Positions 47,138-56,930 are shown, counted from the stretch's first letter. The stretch is 64,000 bases of DNA from Pardosa pseudoannulata (GCA_032207245.1 JAGEOH010000223.1:1-64000); one strand, 5' to 3'. Notes: generated by a model from the sequence alone, not told the origin. Numbers and translations are program-made.

Positions 47138-47659
47138 GGGGGTGGTGTGGGGGGGGGGGGGTGGGGGGGGGGGGGGTGGGGGGGTGTGGGGGGGGGGGGG
47201 GGGGTGGGGGTGGGGGGTGGTGGGGGGGGGGGGGGTGGGGGTGTGGGGGGGTGGGGTGGGGGTGGGGGGGGGGTGTGGGGGGGGTGGGGGGGGTTGTGGT
47301 GGGGTGGGGGTGGGGGGGGTGGGGGGGGGGGGGTGGGGGGGGTGGTGGTGGGGGGGGGGGGTGGGGGTGGGGGGGGGGGGGGGGGGGGGTGGGGGGTGGT
47401 GGGGGGTTGTGGGGGTGGTGGGGGGGGGGGGGGGGGTGGGGTGGGGGGGGGTGGGGGGGGGGTGGGGGGGGGGGGGGGGGTGTGGGGGGTTGGGGTGGGT
47501 GGGGTGGTGTGGGTGGGGGGGGGGGGGGTGGGGGGGGGTTGGGGGGGGGGGTGGTGGGTGGGGGTGGGTGGGGGGGGGTGGGGGGGGGGGTGTGGGGGGG
47601 GGTGGGGGGGGGGGTGGGGGGGTGGGGGGGGGGGTGGGGGGGTGGGGGTGGGGTGGGGT

Positions 47660-47695
<36 letters not shown>

Positions 47696-50600
47696 GGGTG
47701 GTTGGTGTGGGGGGGGGGGGGGGTGGGGGTGGGGGGGGGGTGGGGTGGGGGGGGTGTGGTTGTGTGGGGGTGTGGGGGGGGTGTGGGGGGGGGGGGGTGG
47801 GGGGGGGGGTGGGGTGGGGTGGGTTTCTGGGAGGGGGTGGGGGGGGTGGGGGTGGGGTGTGTGTGGGGGTGGGGGGTGGGGTGGGGGGGGGTGGGGGGGG
47901 GGGGGGGTAGGGGGGGTGGGGGGGGGGTTTTTTTGTGTGTTTGTGTATGTTTGGGGGTTTTTTTTTTGGTTTATTTTGGTATCTAAGGGGAGTGTTGGGT
48001 TGGTGTCTAGATGTTATGTGGTTTTTGATTTTTTGTTGTCATTGGGGGTTTTTGTTTTGGGGTTTTTTGGCGGGTTTGTGGTTTGTGTGAGCGGTGGTTT
48101 TTTTTTGCATTTTTTTGGTTGATTTTATTTTTTGGTATGTGTTGGGGGGTTTTTAAGTATTTTGTCAGGTTGTTTTTTTCATTTGTTTATTTTTTCAAGG
48201 TGTTTTTGGAGATGTTTTTGTGGTCCGGAAGAGGTGTCGACAGAGACGGCACGTATGAAACAACCGTTGGTTTCAAAATTGAGTTGTTTTTTTTTTTGAA
48301 ATCGAGGGGGAAAAGCGTGGAGAAATTCTTTCCCAAGTATCTGTTAATTAGGGAAAGAAAGGCGAGTAGGAGAAAGAGTAGCCAGATTGCAGATAATGCT
48401 GCTACTCGGTTCGGTCAGGGGGGGGTACTGACTTACAGCCCTCCAGGTTAGAACTAAATTAGGATCGTCAGAAGGGGGGGGCTATCAAAAAAACTCTTAG
48501 TGAACTTCGCCACTTAAATGTGAGGAAAATTTCGAGGAATAATATCATGATAGACATAACTGAAACAGAAGATTTAACAAATGCTTTAAAAAGTCAAGAA
48601 CTAGCATTTAAATAGTTATTGGTCATTTAATCTATTAAATACAGAAAAATTATAGCTTTCAATTAATAATAAATTTTCTTAAAGTGATATCTATATATAT
48701 TCATATTTATATTAAAATTGGAATTTGAAACAAGATTTTGCAATCAACTTCTGTTTTCTAGTTTATAATTTTGGAGGAAAAAATCAACTCAGTATATTTT
48801 TTGTTTTAGAAAATTTAATCTTTAAAATAATTATTTTGAAGTAGAATGGCAAATCTGGCCTCTGCCCTGAGCAGTAAAAATCTCTGCTATGCCACTGACA
48901 GACATTTCAAATATATGTGCTTGTAAGTTTAATTACAAAAGAAGTGTTTGTTCAATTGGTTTTAACATTTAATGCCTTTACTGAATGTTTTTACACTATT
49001 CCTAGATAATTCAAAATGTAATATTTTTCTAATATCAAAAGTTTACTTCTAGAAACAAAACATTTAACAGTATTATTTTGAAGTAAGAGACTGCTTAAAA
49101 GAGCAATACAGCTTTGTCTCACATATATAACAATTAAGAGTAAAAATTAAAAAAGTTTTAAGAATTTTAAATTTTAGAAAAAAAAAATCAGCTTTATATA
49201 TTCCTCACTCTAAAAAATTTTACCTTACTATCACATTTTAAAAGGCATGCAAGTTTGGCCTCTGTCTCAAGGATGCAGAAACCTACAGTATACACGCGAT
49301 TGGTTATTTCAAACACATGTGCTTATATATTTAATTTCAAAATAAGTATTAAAATAATTTTCAGATAGAATGCATTTCACTGATGTGTTTTACACTATTT
49401 TAGCATAATTCAAAATATAATATTTTTCTAAGATCATAATTTCATTTCTTGTAGCATAACTTTGAACAGTATCATTTGAAACTTTGGAATTGGAAACAGC
49501 TTAAAGAACAATACAGATTTTCTCATAAATACCATAATCAAGAGTAATTTCAAAAAATTTAAATTTAAACCAAAATACAAAAATAATTAACATAAAGCTA
49601 CATATTATAAATACTTTAAAAATGATATACCCTTTACTTAAAATTTTTCTTTTTGCAATATTTTTATTGCTTAATGTACATGTAAAAATAAAAATAAATA
49701 GAAAACTTCTAAACCACCCACTAAAACAAAAACTGCACAATTAAACTGAACTACGCAAATTGGATTTCCTTTTTTCACACTCAATCTCCTAAAATTTCTT
49801 AGCATTTCTTGCAATTTTGATAGATAACCAAAGGAATATGGGTTTTTGTCACAATGGCATACTTTGGACATTGACTTCTTTGATATGTTGATATTTTAAA
49901 TTTTAGAGGAAAAAATAGTATATTTCTGACTACAGAAAATTTTACCTTTTGAATTTTGAATGAATTCACCTTTACGGCAGCTCTTGGGAGATTCCGCAAG
50001 AGCAAGGCACTGTGACCAGGTCTATTGTACCCAAACCCAGGAAGAATAAAAATACAACCCAAGAGTGCCTAAGAAAATAGGCCACATGCTGAAGGAAATC
50101 TTAGCAGACAACTAACAGGAATATCCTGCAACTCCAAGAGCTCAAGAAAGTAGTGACCACAGTGCTCAAACCTAAGAGATGAGAAATAATTGAAATCACA
50201 CAAAATGTGACAAGTCGCCTCCTGTTCTAGACATTAGCCATAACACAAGGAATTAGAACTGATTCTCATAATGTGCAGATGCCTTCTGAGGGCACAGTGA
50301 TCAGTAAGAAGAGCAACTGCCTTCCCCTGCCCTTCTAATGAAATAACAAAAGCCCCTTATGGCACAAACTGGGGAAGTCAGGATTCAGCTTTTTAGCTTG
50401 CCTATGACCCTTCCCACTATGCCAGTTAGAACTAATGACATGACATAAATCAACTCCAGGTTCTGGTAAGAACACCTTCATACAAATCTGTGGTAGTGGT
50501 ATCAGTCTGTTGGTCCAAATTCTGCTAACAGAATGGATGTTCATAGCCATTAAGAATTTAAACAATAAGTCATGGTTTCACTACTCCTCGTGTAACAGAA

Positions 50601-53600
50601 AGATAGACTGTAGCACTCCAAATCAACATATACCACCTATGCACAGCTAGTGGCCTACCCTAATCCAGACATAAACAACACAATATAAAAAATAGGTCAG
50701 TCTATGAGATAGCACTTGGAAAGTCTAAGGTTAAGAAAGTTTTTAAATTTTTATGGGTTAAGTTCAAATAACAGTAAACATTTCCTGTTTGGGGAAAACG
50801 GTTATTTTTCTAGTTTTCAAATACTTTTTTAATTTTAAAATTTTGATTGTACAGTTTTAAATTGTTCAGATGCAAGTTCTTTTGATTATAATTCAACAGA
50901 ATACATTTAACAAAAAAAAATACATATAGCAATATTATTATATTCCTTTAAAATTAATAGCATTTGTAAGAGAGCTCAGTTAATACGTACTTTAAATAAA
51001 AGTCAATTATGTTATCATTCAATTCTTTACCATCATCCAGGCAAGCCACATCTTCTTTGTAAATGCTTACAAATCCACAATCAGGATGTACCATACTACA
51101 TGCTGACACTGAATTTGATTTCTGTAAAAGAAAGTTATAATAAATTTTAATATTATTTAACAGAAAAAAAAGGTAAAGAGAGATTAAAAGTCATTGTTAG
51201 CTCTTGCTATCTTTTACGTGTACTCCTGTATGTACTCAGTTGCAAAGCTTAGCAACCTCCTTCATTGCTTATACTTTATATAACATATTTTTTTTTTAGC
51301 ACTTGTAAAACTATCCCATCAGGTGGTGATTCATTTTTTTTACACTTAATAAATTTTGCAATTAGAATTTTCACAGTCCATTCCTTTATTATAATTTATC
51401 AAATATTTTGAACTCAACAGAACATTCATATTTAAGAACATAGTTATCTTGTTTGACAGAGTATGAACTGTGTTACATATTAGCTTAGTACGGATAAAAC
51501 TCCACTAAATCAGAAATGGTGACTGAAAGCACAACCAATCAATATAAAACAATTAGAAGGATTGAATATGGGAATATGAGTTATTGTGGAAGCCAATATT
51601 GTTGATTAACCATCCTCCTTTTGGAAGTTCTGTCCTTACTTAAAAACTGTCCTCCTAAATGTCCTGTTTTTAGTATAAAACATCAAATGTCTTTTTTTTT
51701 TTTTTCAATATGTAAAAGCTAATTTGTAAATCTGTACTTATGTAATAGCAAAACTTTCCTATAACGATGACAATTTCATATTAATCTTACATAAGCATTA
51801 ACTTTGGTATGACTACAGTCAGAGAAATAAAATAATACTTCTGTTTCTTTAAATTACTTATGCTCTCCTTTTTTAATATTACATCCTTTCCATTGAAAAA
51901 AAAAAGTTGGTCATTTTGATTAAAGTGACAAGGAAACCTAAATCTTAGTATTGTATATGTTAAACATGGTTAACAAATTTTGAATGATGATTTTGAGTAC
52001 TGAATTTTTGAGACTTTAATTTTGACTTACATATCAAGTAATAGGTCACTAATATTACTTTGACTGACTTCCAGATTTAAAAACTGCTAGACCATTAATG
52101 AATGCTAACGGTTAAAAGCAATGTTGTTTTAGTTTTGAATAACCACAAAATTTCACTTTGTTTGAAATCATCTTAATTCAATTACTCTGCCTTTAGAAGT
52201 TTTCAATTTATAGATTTGAATGCTTATACAAATTCATTTATTTCTCCTAATTTATTTCAATTTTTCTATATTTAGACAATATTTAATAATTTGATGCTTT
52301 TAAAAAATTTTATTATTGTCACCTAAACCTATCAAACCAGCCATAATTGAATTGCTGTGGATCAAAATATAACAAAATATCCTTCTATAACAATAATTTG
52401 ATTGGGCTCCCTCCATATTCTTGTAAATAGATTTTACTGTATTATAATGGTTTTGTTTAGTTATTGTTGAAATAAATAATATATTTTTATTTGCAATATT
52501 TGCTTCTTTAATTTACTTATGTTGACCTTTATCAATATTTTGTCTTCCTTTTTATTCGAAAAAAATTTGTCACCTTAAATACAAAAATCTGCAAGATGAG
52601 TAGACATACTAAAATGAAGGATTCTTCATATGGAATTTTTTTTTTTTTTTTTTAAACAAGAAACTGAGACAGACAGCATTCATGTAAGCCTCATAAGATT
52701 CATTGTCAGTTACAAAAATGAAAATACTGTTGAAAATGTATCAAATAAAAATAAAACTGATAGTAAATTCATTAATCTTTCGTATCCCCATTTAGCTATG
52801 CAATACACCCAAAAATTGATGTCAATTAAACACTGAGCTTTAAAGAGACAGTTTTGTTGCTTGTTGGTAGCATGTAGTATTGAAACTGATATGTTTTGTT
52901 CATAAAATCCATATCAAATGGCAGATCTAAAAATAATTTTTGTGTCAAAGTTTCATTCATCATTTGTATAATAATTCAATAATTTGAAGGACACAGGTTT
53001 AAAATTCTTCTATTAGCATATAAAATGTGATCATTCCAGATGTTTCAAAAAGATATTTTATTTAAACTGCATAAATGTTTATTGTTCTAAAAGTTACTAA
53101 TATTCTGTCCACTGTGAGAAGTGAAGAGTCAAGATGTAAATTTTCCATGGAATATTAATTTGGAAGATTCCATACTCCAAAGCCTGAATAAAAGAGACAT
53201 TTTGTTAGAAGTTGAGGTTTAATTTGATGGCATGAAAGCAAATTAAATTATACTACAAAATAAAAAAAGTTATTTAATTGGTATTGTTTTTCTATATTGT
53301 TAGTAACTGTTAAAAATGTTTTCAGAAACTAGCCTAGCTAAACATTTGAGCTTAAACATTTTATAATTGTAAAGGTGGGGAAAAAAATCTTCTAGATTTG
53401 GATGAAATTCCTTTTAACTGATCAGAAATTGTCTATGAAAAAATTTTCCAGGTGAATATAATGTATACAAGTAGTTCCTAGTAAGAATATCAGAAAATCT
53501 TTATATTCTTTTTGGGCAACATCAGAGTAATTAAAGTGGCAGATAAAGCAAAGAAAATTTATCATATTCAACGTATCCCATTATTTTGCCCATAAGGGCA

Positions 53601-56225
53601 TAACTTCTTGTATTTGATTATGATCATTTAGTAACGAACTCAATTCAATGTTGGGGCATAAGCACTACTAAACTGTAGAAGATAGAAATTTTTGATTATC
53701 AGTAGAAGAAATTTTGTAAAAATATGTTCGAACCCCAACATAAACTTTTAGGAATCATTCTGGAATTTGGTGATACCTTTTTCATTACAAACATGGGACA
53801 AACAAAGAAATCTTCATATAAATTATACATAGCAATTTTTATTTGTTTCACCACTAGAATTGTGCACATAGAAACTATTTCTATCTGAACCATTTACAGT
53901 ATTTTTAAAATATTTACTTGAAATGAATATTTTTAGATATAAATGTGAAAATTGGGTAATTATTTTTACTGGTAATAAAAAAAAGTCATGTTAATAATCA
54001 ATTAAGAGTACGTAAAATTTTAAAAATATCCCTTTTTCATATATAATTATTTAACATACGTGTTCCTCAGTAGTAGGATATGACTGTTCTGCACCTTCTT
54101 CATTTTCTTCAGTTCTCCGAGACTTTTTAACTTCCTCTTCTAAAATATATTAATTATGAAAAAATATCAACTGTGAAAACAAAAGGTGATTCCACTAACC
54201 ATATGAGAAAACAAAAATTATAATACTGCTCTATCTGGAGCTCCAAATACAAATTTCTTTTACTAATATATAATTTAGATAATTCTCACTTGCTTATAAG
54301 CTGAAATTCAAATCAGAAACAAAAATTATTAAAAGAAAAGCAAATATTTTACCAATGCATATAACATATTTGAGGTCAAGATTTTTTTAAAAAATAAACT
54401 ATTAATATTGGATAAACAATTTAACCTTATCTTGGTTGGTCTACAATCATTATTTTTTATGCAGTTTTATATCATTGAGCATGGATCTGTCATAACTGAT
54501 GTATTTCTTTTTTGCACTAGCCCATGTTTTTGAAATTTTACAACCATTGTGATACCTGTTAGAACATACACTGATTATATGATAAAATAACTTATCATAA
54601 CATAGTAGATAAAATTTAATAAGTAAATCTTGACTTAGAATCAAATTGATGTCATATGCCTAAACTTTCTCTCTCCAAAGCTGAACTGCCATGCAAAATT
54701 TGATCACGAGTAATCCAGTCTTTGGAGGAATGCATAGCAGACAGTCAGACTTACATATAGAGAGATAATTTAAAAGATAAAGATTATGAATGTATCACTT
54801 AGGGCTGGACTGCTTATCAATATATTGTTAAAAATTTATTTTCTTTAGGTGTCAGGATGTCAATATCTAAAATTCTGCTTTACCAAAATATCTCCAATCA
54901 GAAATACTGTTTTTTATGTACGATATTGTGGATAACCAAAAGAGATCCTGAATATTCTACATACACTGTCTACCAATAAATATTTGGACATCTACGCAAA
55001 TGATGATATCTGTGGTCCTGAGGTACGTCACAGCCTCCACCAGTATACATCATGTAGGAAACAGCATTAGCATTAATCGCATGTAAGATGCCGCGCAGTT
55101 CTGAACTCTCTGATTTCGAGAAAGGTATAATTATCGGGTATCACAAATGTGGTCAATCCTTAAAGGACATATTTAGCAATCTGAAGTACCAAAAATCGTC
55201 AGTGGCCTATGTGATTAAGAAGTGAAAGGTGAGTGGTGATTGTCTTCATTACTGGTACCATACTCTTAGTGTTTCAAAAATGTGTTATATATTCACTCCT
55301 ACTTTAAAGTAGTATTGATATACCAATAATATCAATATTAATTATGGGGTTAAATTTCTGCTACCATGCAGACTTAGTAGGTATTAATATTCATGAATAT
55401 TTTTAAAATATAATCGAAATCAATACACAGTTATTTATACATCATCAAATTTTGAACTGCAACCTGCTTTAGAATAAATGTAGAACATGATTACTTAAAC
55501 AGAGTTCAAAGTTTACAGTAATCTAAAAGAAAATAACATCTGATCAAAAATTTTCTAAATATTGCATTTTAGACAACCAAGTACTTCCATTTACCTGTCT
55601 TTAAATATTGTACACATGCACAATTTTCATCATGAGCATATCGAACATCGAATTTGGGTGTTTTGTCTTTGGATGATGATGCTTCAAAGAGTGCAGGAAA
55701 TGTATATTTTGAGACTTTTTCTATACCAGTTACTTCAAAAACATTGTTTCTTTGATCTATTATTTTAATTCTTCTGGATGATGGGATTTTAGTACCACAA
55801 TTATTACAAATCTTCGGATTAAATGTAATTATTCTACATGCTGGACAAGAAACCATAGGTACAGGACTTTTAAGAAGTTTATCCTTAAAAAAATAAGAAA
55901 ACAATGGATCAGTAAATAACACCTAAAATACTATTAATATAGACATAAGAAAAATGATCCATTCATTATATTAAATAACTAATATAATATTTACTTTATA
56001 ACTAATATTTTATAAAGTAAAATATGTATGAGTATTTAGCAGCAATCACACTTTTGCTATCACATTTACTATGCTTTAAAATTTAAATGAAAGCCACAAG
56101 CAAAATCAGTCTATATTCCAACGATTTTAGAAGTATCTAAGATTCCCTTCTCCCTGTTAGATTAAAAAAATATATTTAAGTAATTATCGATATCAAAACA
56201 GAATGCGTATATTTGAACTTACCAT
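27697..56225 (-). CDS. SENP6/7-like SUMO protease (Ulp1/C48 family), nine exons seen
   Basis: The gene is read on the minus strand from ATG 56225-56223 to TAA 27699-27697. Exons are 56223-56225, 55595-55883, 54060-54139, 50991-51121, 40747-40892, 33354-33441, 31047-31132, 28970-29117 and 27697-27867; junction phases agree throughout except around exon 7. The product, about 380 residues, would cleave SUMO from conjugates or poly-SUMO chains. Seen: a C-x2-C-x9-C-x2-C zinc ribbon near residue 13, an acidic linker, the [12 protein letters not shown] start of the protease, catalytic His in [10 protein letters not shown], catalytic Asp in FFDSL, oxyanion Gln and nucleophile Cys in [15 protein letters not shown], and a C-terminal NWFP motif. 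Family proteins are usually longer (about 1000 residues), and about 35 residues normally following FYLK are missing. Exon 7 needs two base deletions to stay in frame. Either assembly errors or early decay explain this. Confidence 0.82.
27868..28969 (-). other. Protease intron 8
   Basis: AT-rich intron between exons 8 and 9. It has runs of ATTTAAAT-like words near 27980-28050 and 28490-28610 but no identifiable repeat or RNA. Confidence 0.6.
28970..29117 (-). CDS. Protease exon 8: nucleophile cysteine
   Basis: A 148-nt exon (acceptor TATTTTAG, donor GTTGGT) encodes [40 protein letters not shown] and CVESFFK. The Gln stabilises the oxyanion and DCG holds the catalytic Cys. QQNN-x-x-DCG is typical of SENP6/7. 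Confidence 0.92.
29118..31046 (-). other. Protease intron 7
   Basis: Contains a SINE (29390-29688), a stretch at about 29820-30150 that could be a solo LTR (GGAATAAACAAAG near 30050) and a 25-base A run near 30868. Otherwise AT-rich. Confidence 0.6.
29390..29688 (-). mobile_element. tRNA-derived SINE, minus strand
   Basis: Read on the minus strand from 29688, the head has an A box (AGCCCAGTGGTATAGG) and a B-box-like TTTGATCCCTGG about 55 bases later, then an unrelated body. Acceptor-stem pairing of a real tRNA is not evident. Confidence 0.55.
31047..31132 (-). CDS. Protease exon 7: catalytic aspartate, frameshifted
   Basis: An 86-nt exon (acceptor TTTATAG, donor GTAAGC) starts [16 protein letters not shown] with the catalytic Asp. 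The frame then runs into TGA before the donor. Removing one A in the GGAAAAGAAAAGG tract gives [12 protein letters not shown], which resembles the family's VVATLREYL helix. Removing one A in the TTTGAAAAAG run makes the exon end in the phase exon 8 needs. Both sites are A homopolymers. Confidence 0.72.
31133..33353 (-). other. Protease intron 6
   Basis: Holds the A-rich block and otherwise AT-rich sequence. The 72-codon plus-strand ORF at 31568 has no recognisable domain. Confidence 0.6.
31974..32515. repeat. A-rich low-complexity block
   Basis: More than 80% A over about 540 bp, with scattered T and C and no period. The poly-Phe frames on the minus strand are artefacts. It sits in protease intron 6. 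Confidence 0.9.
33354..33441 (-). CDS. Protease exon 6: acidic insertion loop
   Basis: An 88-nt exon (acceptor TAATTCTAG, donor GTGAGT) encodes [20 protein letters not shown] then [12 protein letters not shown]6/7 members carry insertion loops at this place between the His and Asp motifs; this one is short. Phases on both sides match. Confidence 0.78.
34580..34826 (-). mobile_element. tRNA-derived SINE, minus strand
   Basis: On the minus strand: TGGCTGAATGATAGAGCAC (A box), then GGCTTGAATCTTGC (B box), then TGGCATGGATGTTTGTAGC. The last stretch is shared with the SINEs at 39925-40060 and 61548-61660. Confidence 0.6.
35215..38783. mobile_element. Possible 3.6-kb DNA element with TTAAGCAC-rich ends
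   Basis: The left end reads GGTTCGTATAC then AATTAAGCACC and TTTTTAAGCACC. The right end, inverted, reads GGTTCGTACGGTGCTTAA with further TGCTTAA words. The interior has SINEs and no transposase. Shared terminal GGTTCGTA and subterminal TTAAGCAC words support one element, but the two ends may be separate insertions. Confidence 0.4.
37047..37285 (-). mobile_element. tRNA-derived SINE with opposed B boxes
   Basis: From 37285 on the minus strand: TAACTGAATCGGTAGGA then a perfect B box, GGGTTCAAATCCC (37238-37250). At the other end, on the plus strand, a second B-box-like GGGTTCAAATTCT lies at 37098-37110. Two tRNA-like heads therefore face each other. Confidence 0.6.
39569..39787. mobile_element. 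219-bp Tigger/pogo-like MITE
   Basis: Inverted termini CAGTCAGTACTGGCTATATG and (inverted) CAGTCTCTATCGGTTATATG are flanked by TA on both sides. TA duplication with CAG-type ends fits the Tc1/mariner-pogo (Tigger) group. TATATGGTC occurs repeatedly inside both ends, as expected of transposase-binding sites. No ORF. Confidence 0.85.
39925..40060 (+). mobile_element. tRNA-derived SINE fragment, plus strand
   Basis: CAGTACTGGAGATTGTGAGT, B-box-like GAGTTTGAATATCC and GACATGGATGTTTCTA match the minus-strand SINE at 34580-34826. The A-box part is degraded. Confidence 0.45.
40747..40892 (-). CDS. Protease exon 5: catalytic histidine
   Basis: A 146-nt exon (acceptor TTATTAAAG, donor GTAAGA) encodes [12 protein letters not shown] and [19 protein letters not shown]. 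The HW pair is the catalytic His and the conserved Trp of the C48 family. The phase is compatible with direct joining to exon 4, so any missing exon between them must be a multiple of three bases. Confidence 0.87.
41909..42366 (-). mobile_element. Tc1-like transposon, internally deleted
   Basis: CACTGTCTACCAATAAGTAT at the left is answered by inverted CTGTCTACCAATACATAT at the right, each next to TA. On the minus strand the transposase start is readable (ATGCCRCR-type start, DFEKGIIIG) through the first helix-turn-helix, then jumps to later sequence. About 1 kb is missing compared with a full Tc1 element, so it is a deletion derivative. Confidence 0.85.
43550..43735 (-). mobile_element. tRNA-derived SINE, minus strand
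   Basis: On the minus strand the A box TAGTTCAATTGGCAAAGGCG and the later GGTGGCTGGGGCATGTAA match the SINE at 9684 in order and spacing, so they are one family. Confidence 0.55.
46554..47930. repeat. 1.4-kb block of almost only G and T
   Basis: From 46554 the plus strand is nearly pure G with isolated T, with only a handful of A or C in about 1.38 kb. It is bordered by T/G-rich sequence to about 48200. There is no fixed period. The long poly-Gly frames here (up to 508 codons) are not genes. Confidence 0.95.
48225..48615 (+). pseudogene. Possible LINE ORF1-like scrap
   Basis: A plus-strand frame at 48480-48613 reads [19 protein letters not shown] and [16 protein letters not shown] before TAG. 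Its composition and style resemble the nucleic-acid-binding part of LINE or gag-like ORFs. The upstream part to 48225 is broken. No family could be fixed. Confidence 0.3.
48750..49950. repeat. Diverged tandem repeats, about 400-bp unit
   Basis: The sequence around TGGCCTCTGCCCTGAGCAG (48855) recurs as TGGCCTCTGTCTCAAGGATG (49257). AATTCAAAATGTAATATTTT (49010) recurs near 49410, giving an offset near 400 bp. A third partial unit appears at about 49890. Similarity is roughly 70-75% by eye. Confidence 0.6.
50335..50600 (+). mobile_element. SINE-like repeat
   Basis: Contains GGTAGTGGTATC, TTGGTCCAAATTCTGC and CAGAATGGATGTTCATAGCC. The last matches the post-B-box core of the SINEs at 34.6 and 61.6 kb. 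The sequence at 50060-50330 has similar non-local character and may belong to it. Confidence 0.4.
50991..51121 (-). CDS. Protease exon 4: start of catalytic domain
   Basis: A 131-nt exon (acceptor TTTTACAG, donor GTACGT) encodes [20 protein letters not shown] then IDFYLK. This is the conserved opening of Ulp1/SENP domains, which contacts SUMO. It leaves two bases of a Lys codon. Reading on through the donor would give K-Y as in relatives, but a stop follows 11 codons later, so splicing is favoured. Confidence 0.85.
51122..54059 (-). other. Protease intron 3
   Basis: AT-rich intron without recognisable elements. Several short ORFs in both strands lack domains. Confidence 0.6.
54060..54139 (-). 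CDS. Protease exon 3: acidic linker
   Basis: An 80-nt exon with acceptor ATTTTAG and donor GTATGT. It encodes [14 protein letters not shown] and a Ser/Thr/Glu tail. It ends in phase 0, matching exon 4. Confidence 0.75.
54140..55594 (-). other. Protease intron 2
   Basis: AT-rich intron containing the 5' end of a Tc1-like element (54964-55243) on the plus strand. Confidence 0.65.
54964..55243 (+). mobile_element. Tc1-like transposon, 5' end only
   Basis: Begins after TA with CACTGTCTACCAATAAATAT, the same terminus as the copy at 41909. ATG at 55088 opens a transposase N terminus ([20 protein letters not shown]) through one helix-turn-helix to TGA near 55223. Homology with the other copy stops near 55243, and no right terminus is present. 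Confidence 0.85.
55595..55883 (-). CDS. Protease exon 2: N-terminal zinc ribbon
   Basis: Acceptor TTTTTTTAAG and donor GTAAAT bound a 289-nt exon. It encodes the zinc ribbon [18 protein letters not shown], a basic stretch (PSSRRIKII), then about 60 residues of unassigned sequence ending CACVQYLKT. It leaves one base that joins AA of exon 3 to make Glu. I do not recognise a named domain for the second half. Confidence 0.75.
56223..56225 (-). CDS. Protease exon 1: start codon at the splice donor
   Basis: ATG is followed directly by a perfect donor, GTAAGT. The next exon begins in phase 0. The 5' UTR would extend upstream to an unknown start. An alternative upstream ATG was not found. Confidence 0.55.
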
Positions 56226-56545
56226 TGTAACTAAAAATGATGGTCTACAACTTAAAGTTTATTTCTCAAGGAGATAATAATCACACGATATAGTGGTCAC
56301 TCTGTATTTTGTATTCCACTTGTTACCTGTAAGCATATGTTCATTCAGAGAGACAAAATTATAGAAAATGCAACGAATAACCGAAAAGGCCGCCAATCAA
56401 CATGTCAAAACGTAAATGTAAACAAAGTTGCATTTATCAAAAGTTTTGTTGAACACTTTTGCACTCAAACCCGCTAAGAAAACCATGGATACAAATCACA
56501 TGGTATGTCACATTTAGACAAGTGTTAAAGCCGTCTTGTTTTTCT

Positions 56546-56572
56546 ATAAGGCGTTTTCCCGAAACGTCACAG
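56546..56572. repeat. 27-bp direct repeat, left copy
   Basis: Runs from ATAAGGCGTTTTCCCGAA to ACGTCACAG and is identical to 58464-58490. It lies about 320 bp upstream of the protease start codon. Confidence 0.9.
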
Positions 56573-56639
56573 CGTGTCGGATTTTTTATTCCATTTTAAA
56601 CCTAGCACATTTGTATCAGCAGAAGGATCAGCATTAATA

Positions 56640-56930
56640 TCATTGTACTCCCCACCCTCTAAGCTCAAATTTTCTCTCAGCCATTACTTCAGTTGACATG
56701 TTAATAAAAACCTCAAGTTCCTTTTCATTTTTAACACAACTGATACAGTTGTCAACATAAAAACTGTGCACAAGGTTTTGAATAACAGCTTTTGGATACG
56801 AGGATTCTCCAGCTTCTATTTTCTCTAACACAGTTTTAAGGTGTAACTGAATCGTAGAGTATAGAAAAAAAAGGACTGCTTGATACACCAAAAACCACAC
56901 GACAATGCCTGTATTCTATCAGATGACCAT
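56640..56930 (-). pseudogene. BEL/Pao reverse transcriptase scrap
   Basis: On the minus strand: LIEYRHC then VVFGVSSSPF, a shift in an 8-T run, then TIQLHLKTVLEKIEAGESSY and HSFYVDNCISCVKNEKEL. The catalytic motif reads FYVDN in place of YVDD, a different lesion from the BEL copy at 25195. It is cut on both sides. Confidence 0.8.

Larger units (their letters stand above)
40893..50990 (-). other. Protease intron 4, 10 kb
   Basis: Holds the Tc1 copy (41909-42366), a SINE (43550-43735), A and C runs near 44257-44325 and 44577, and the G/T block (46554-47930). It also has a coding-like scrap (48225-48615), diverged tandem repeats (48750-49950) and a SINE near 50335-50600. A catalytic-domain exon is expected somewhere here but was not found. 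Confidence 0.6.

Noticed and set aside
46460..48122. Glycine-rich ORFs of up to 508 codons, superficially silk- or shell-protein-like
   Set aside because: They are translations of an irregular G/T string and stay open in all three frames because stops need A. There is no codon structure, and flanking sequence offers no gene context.
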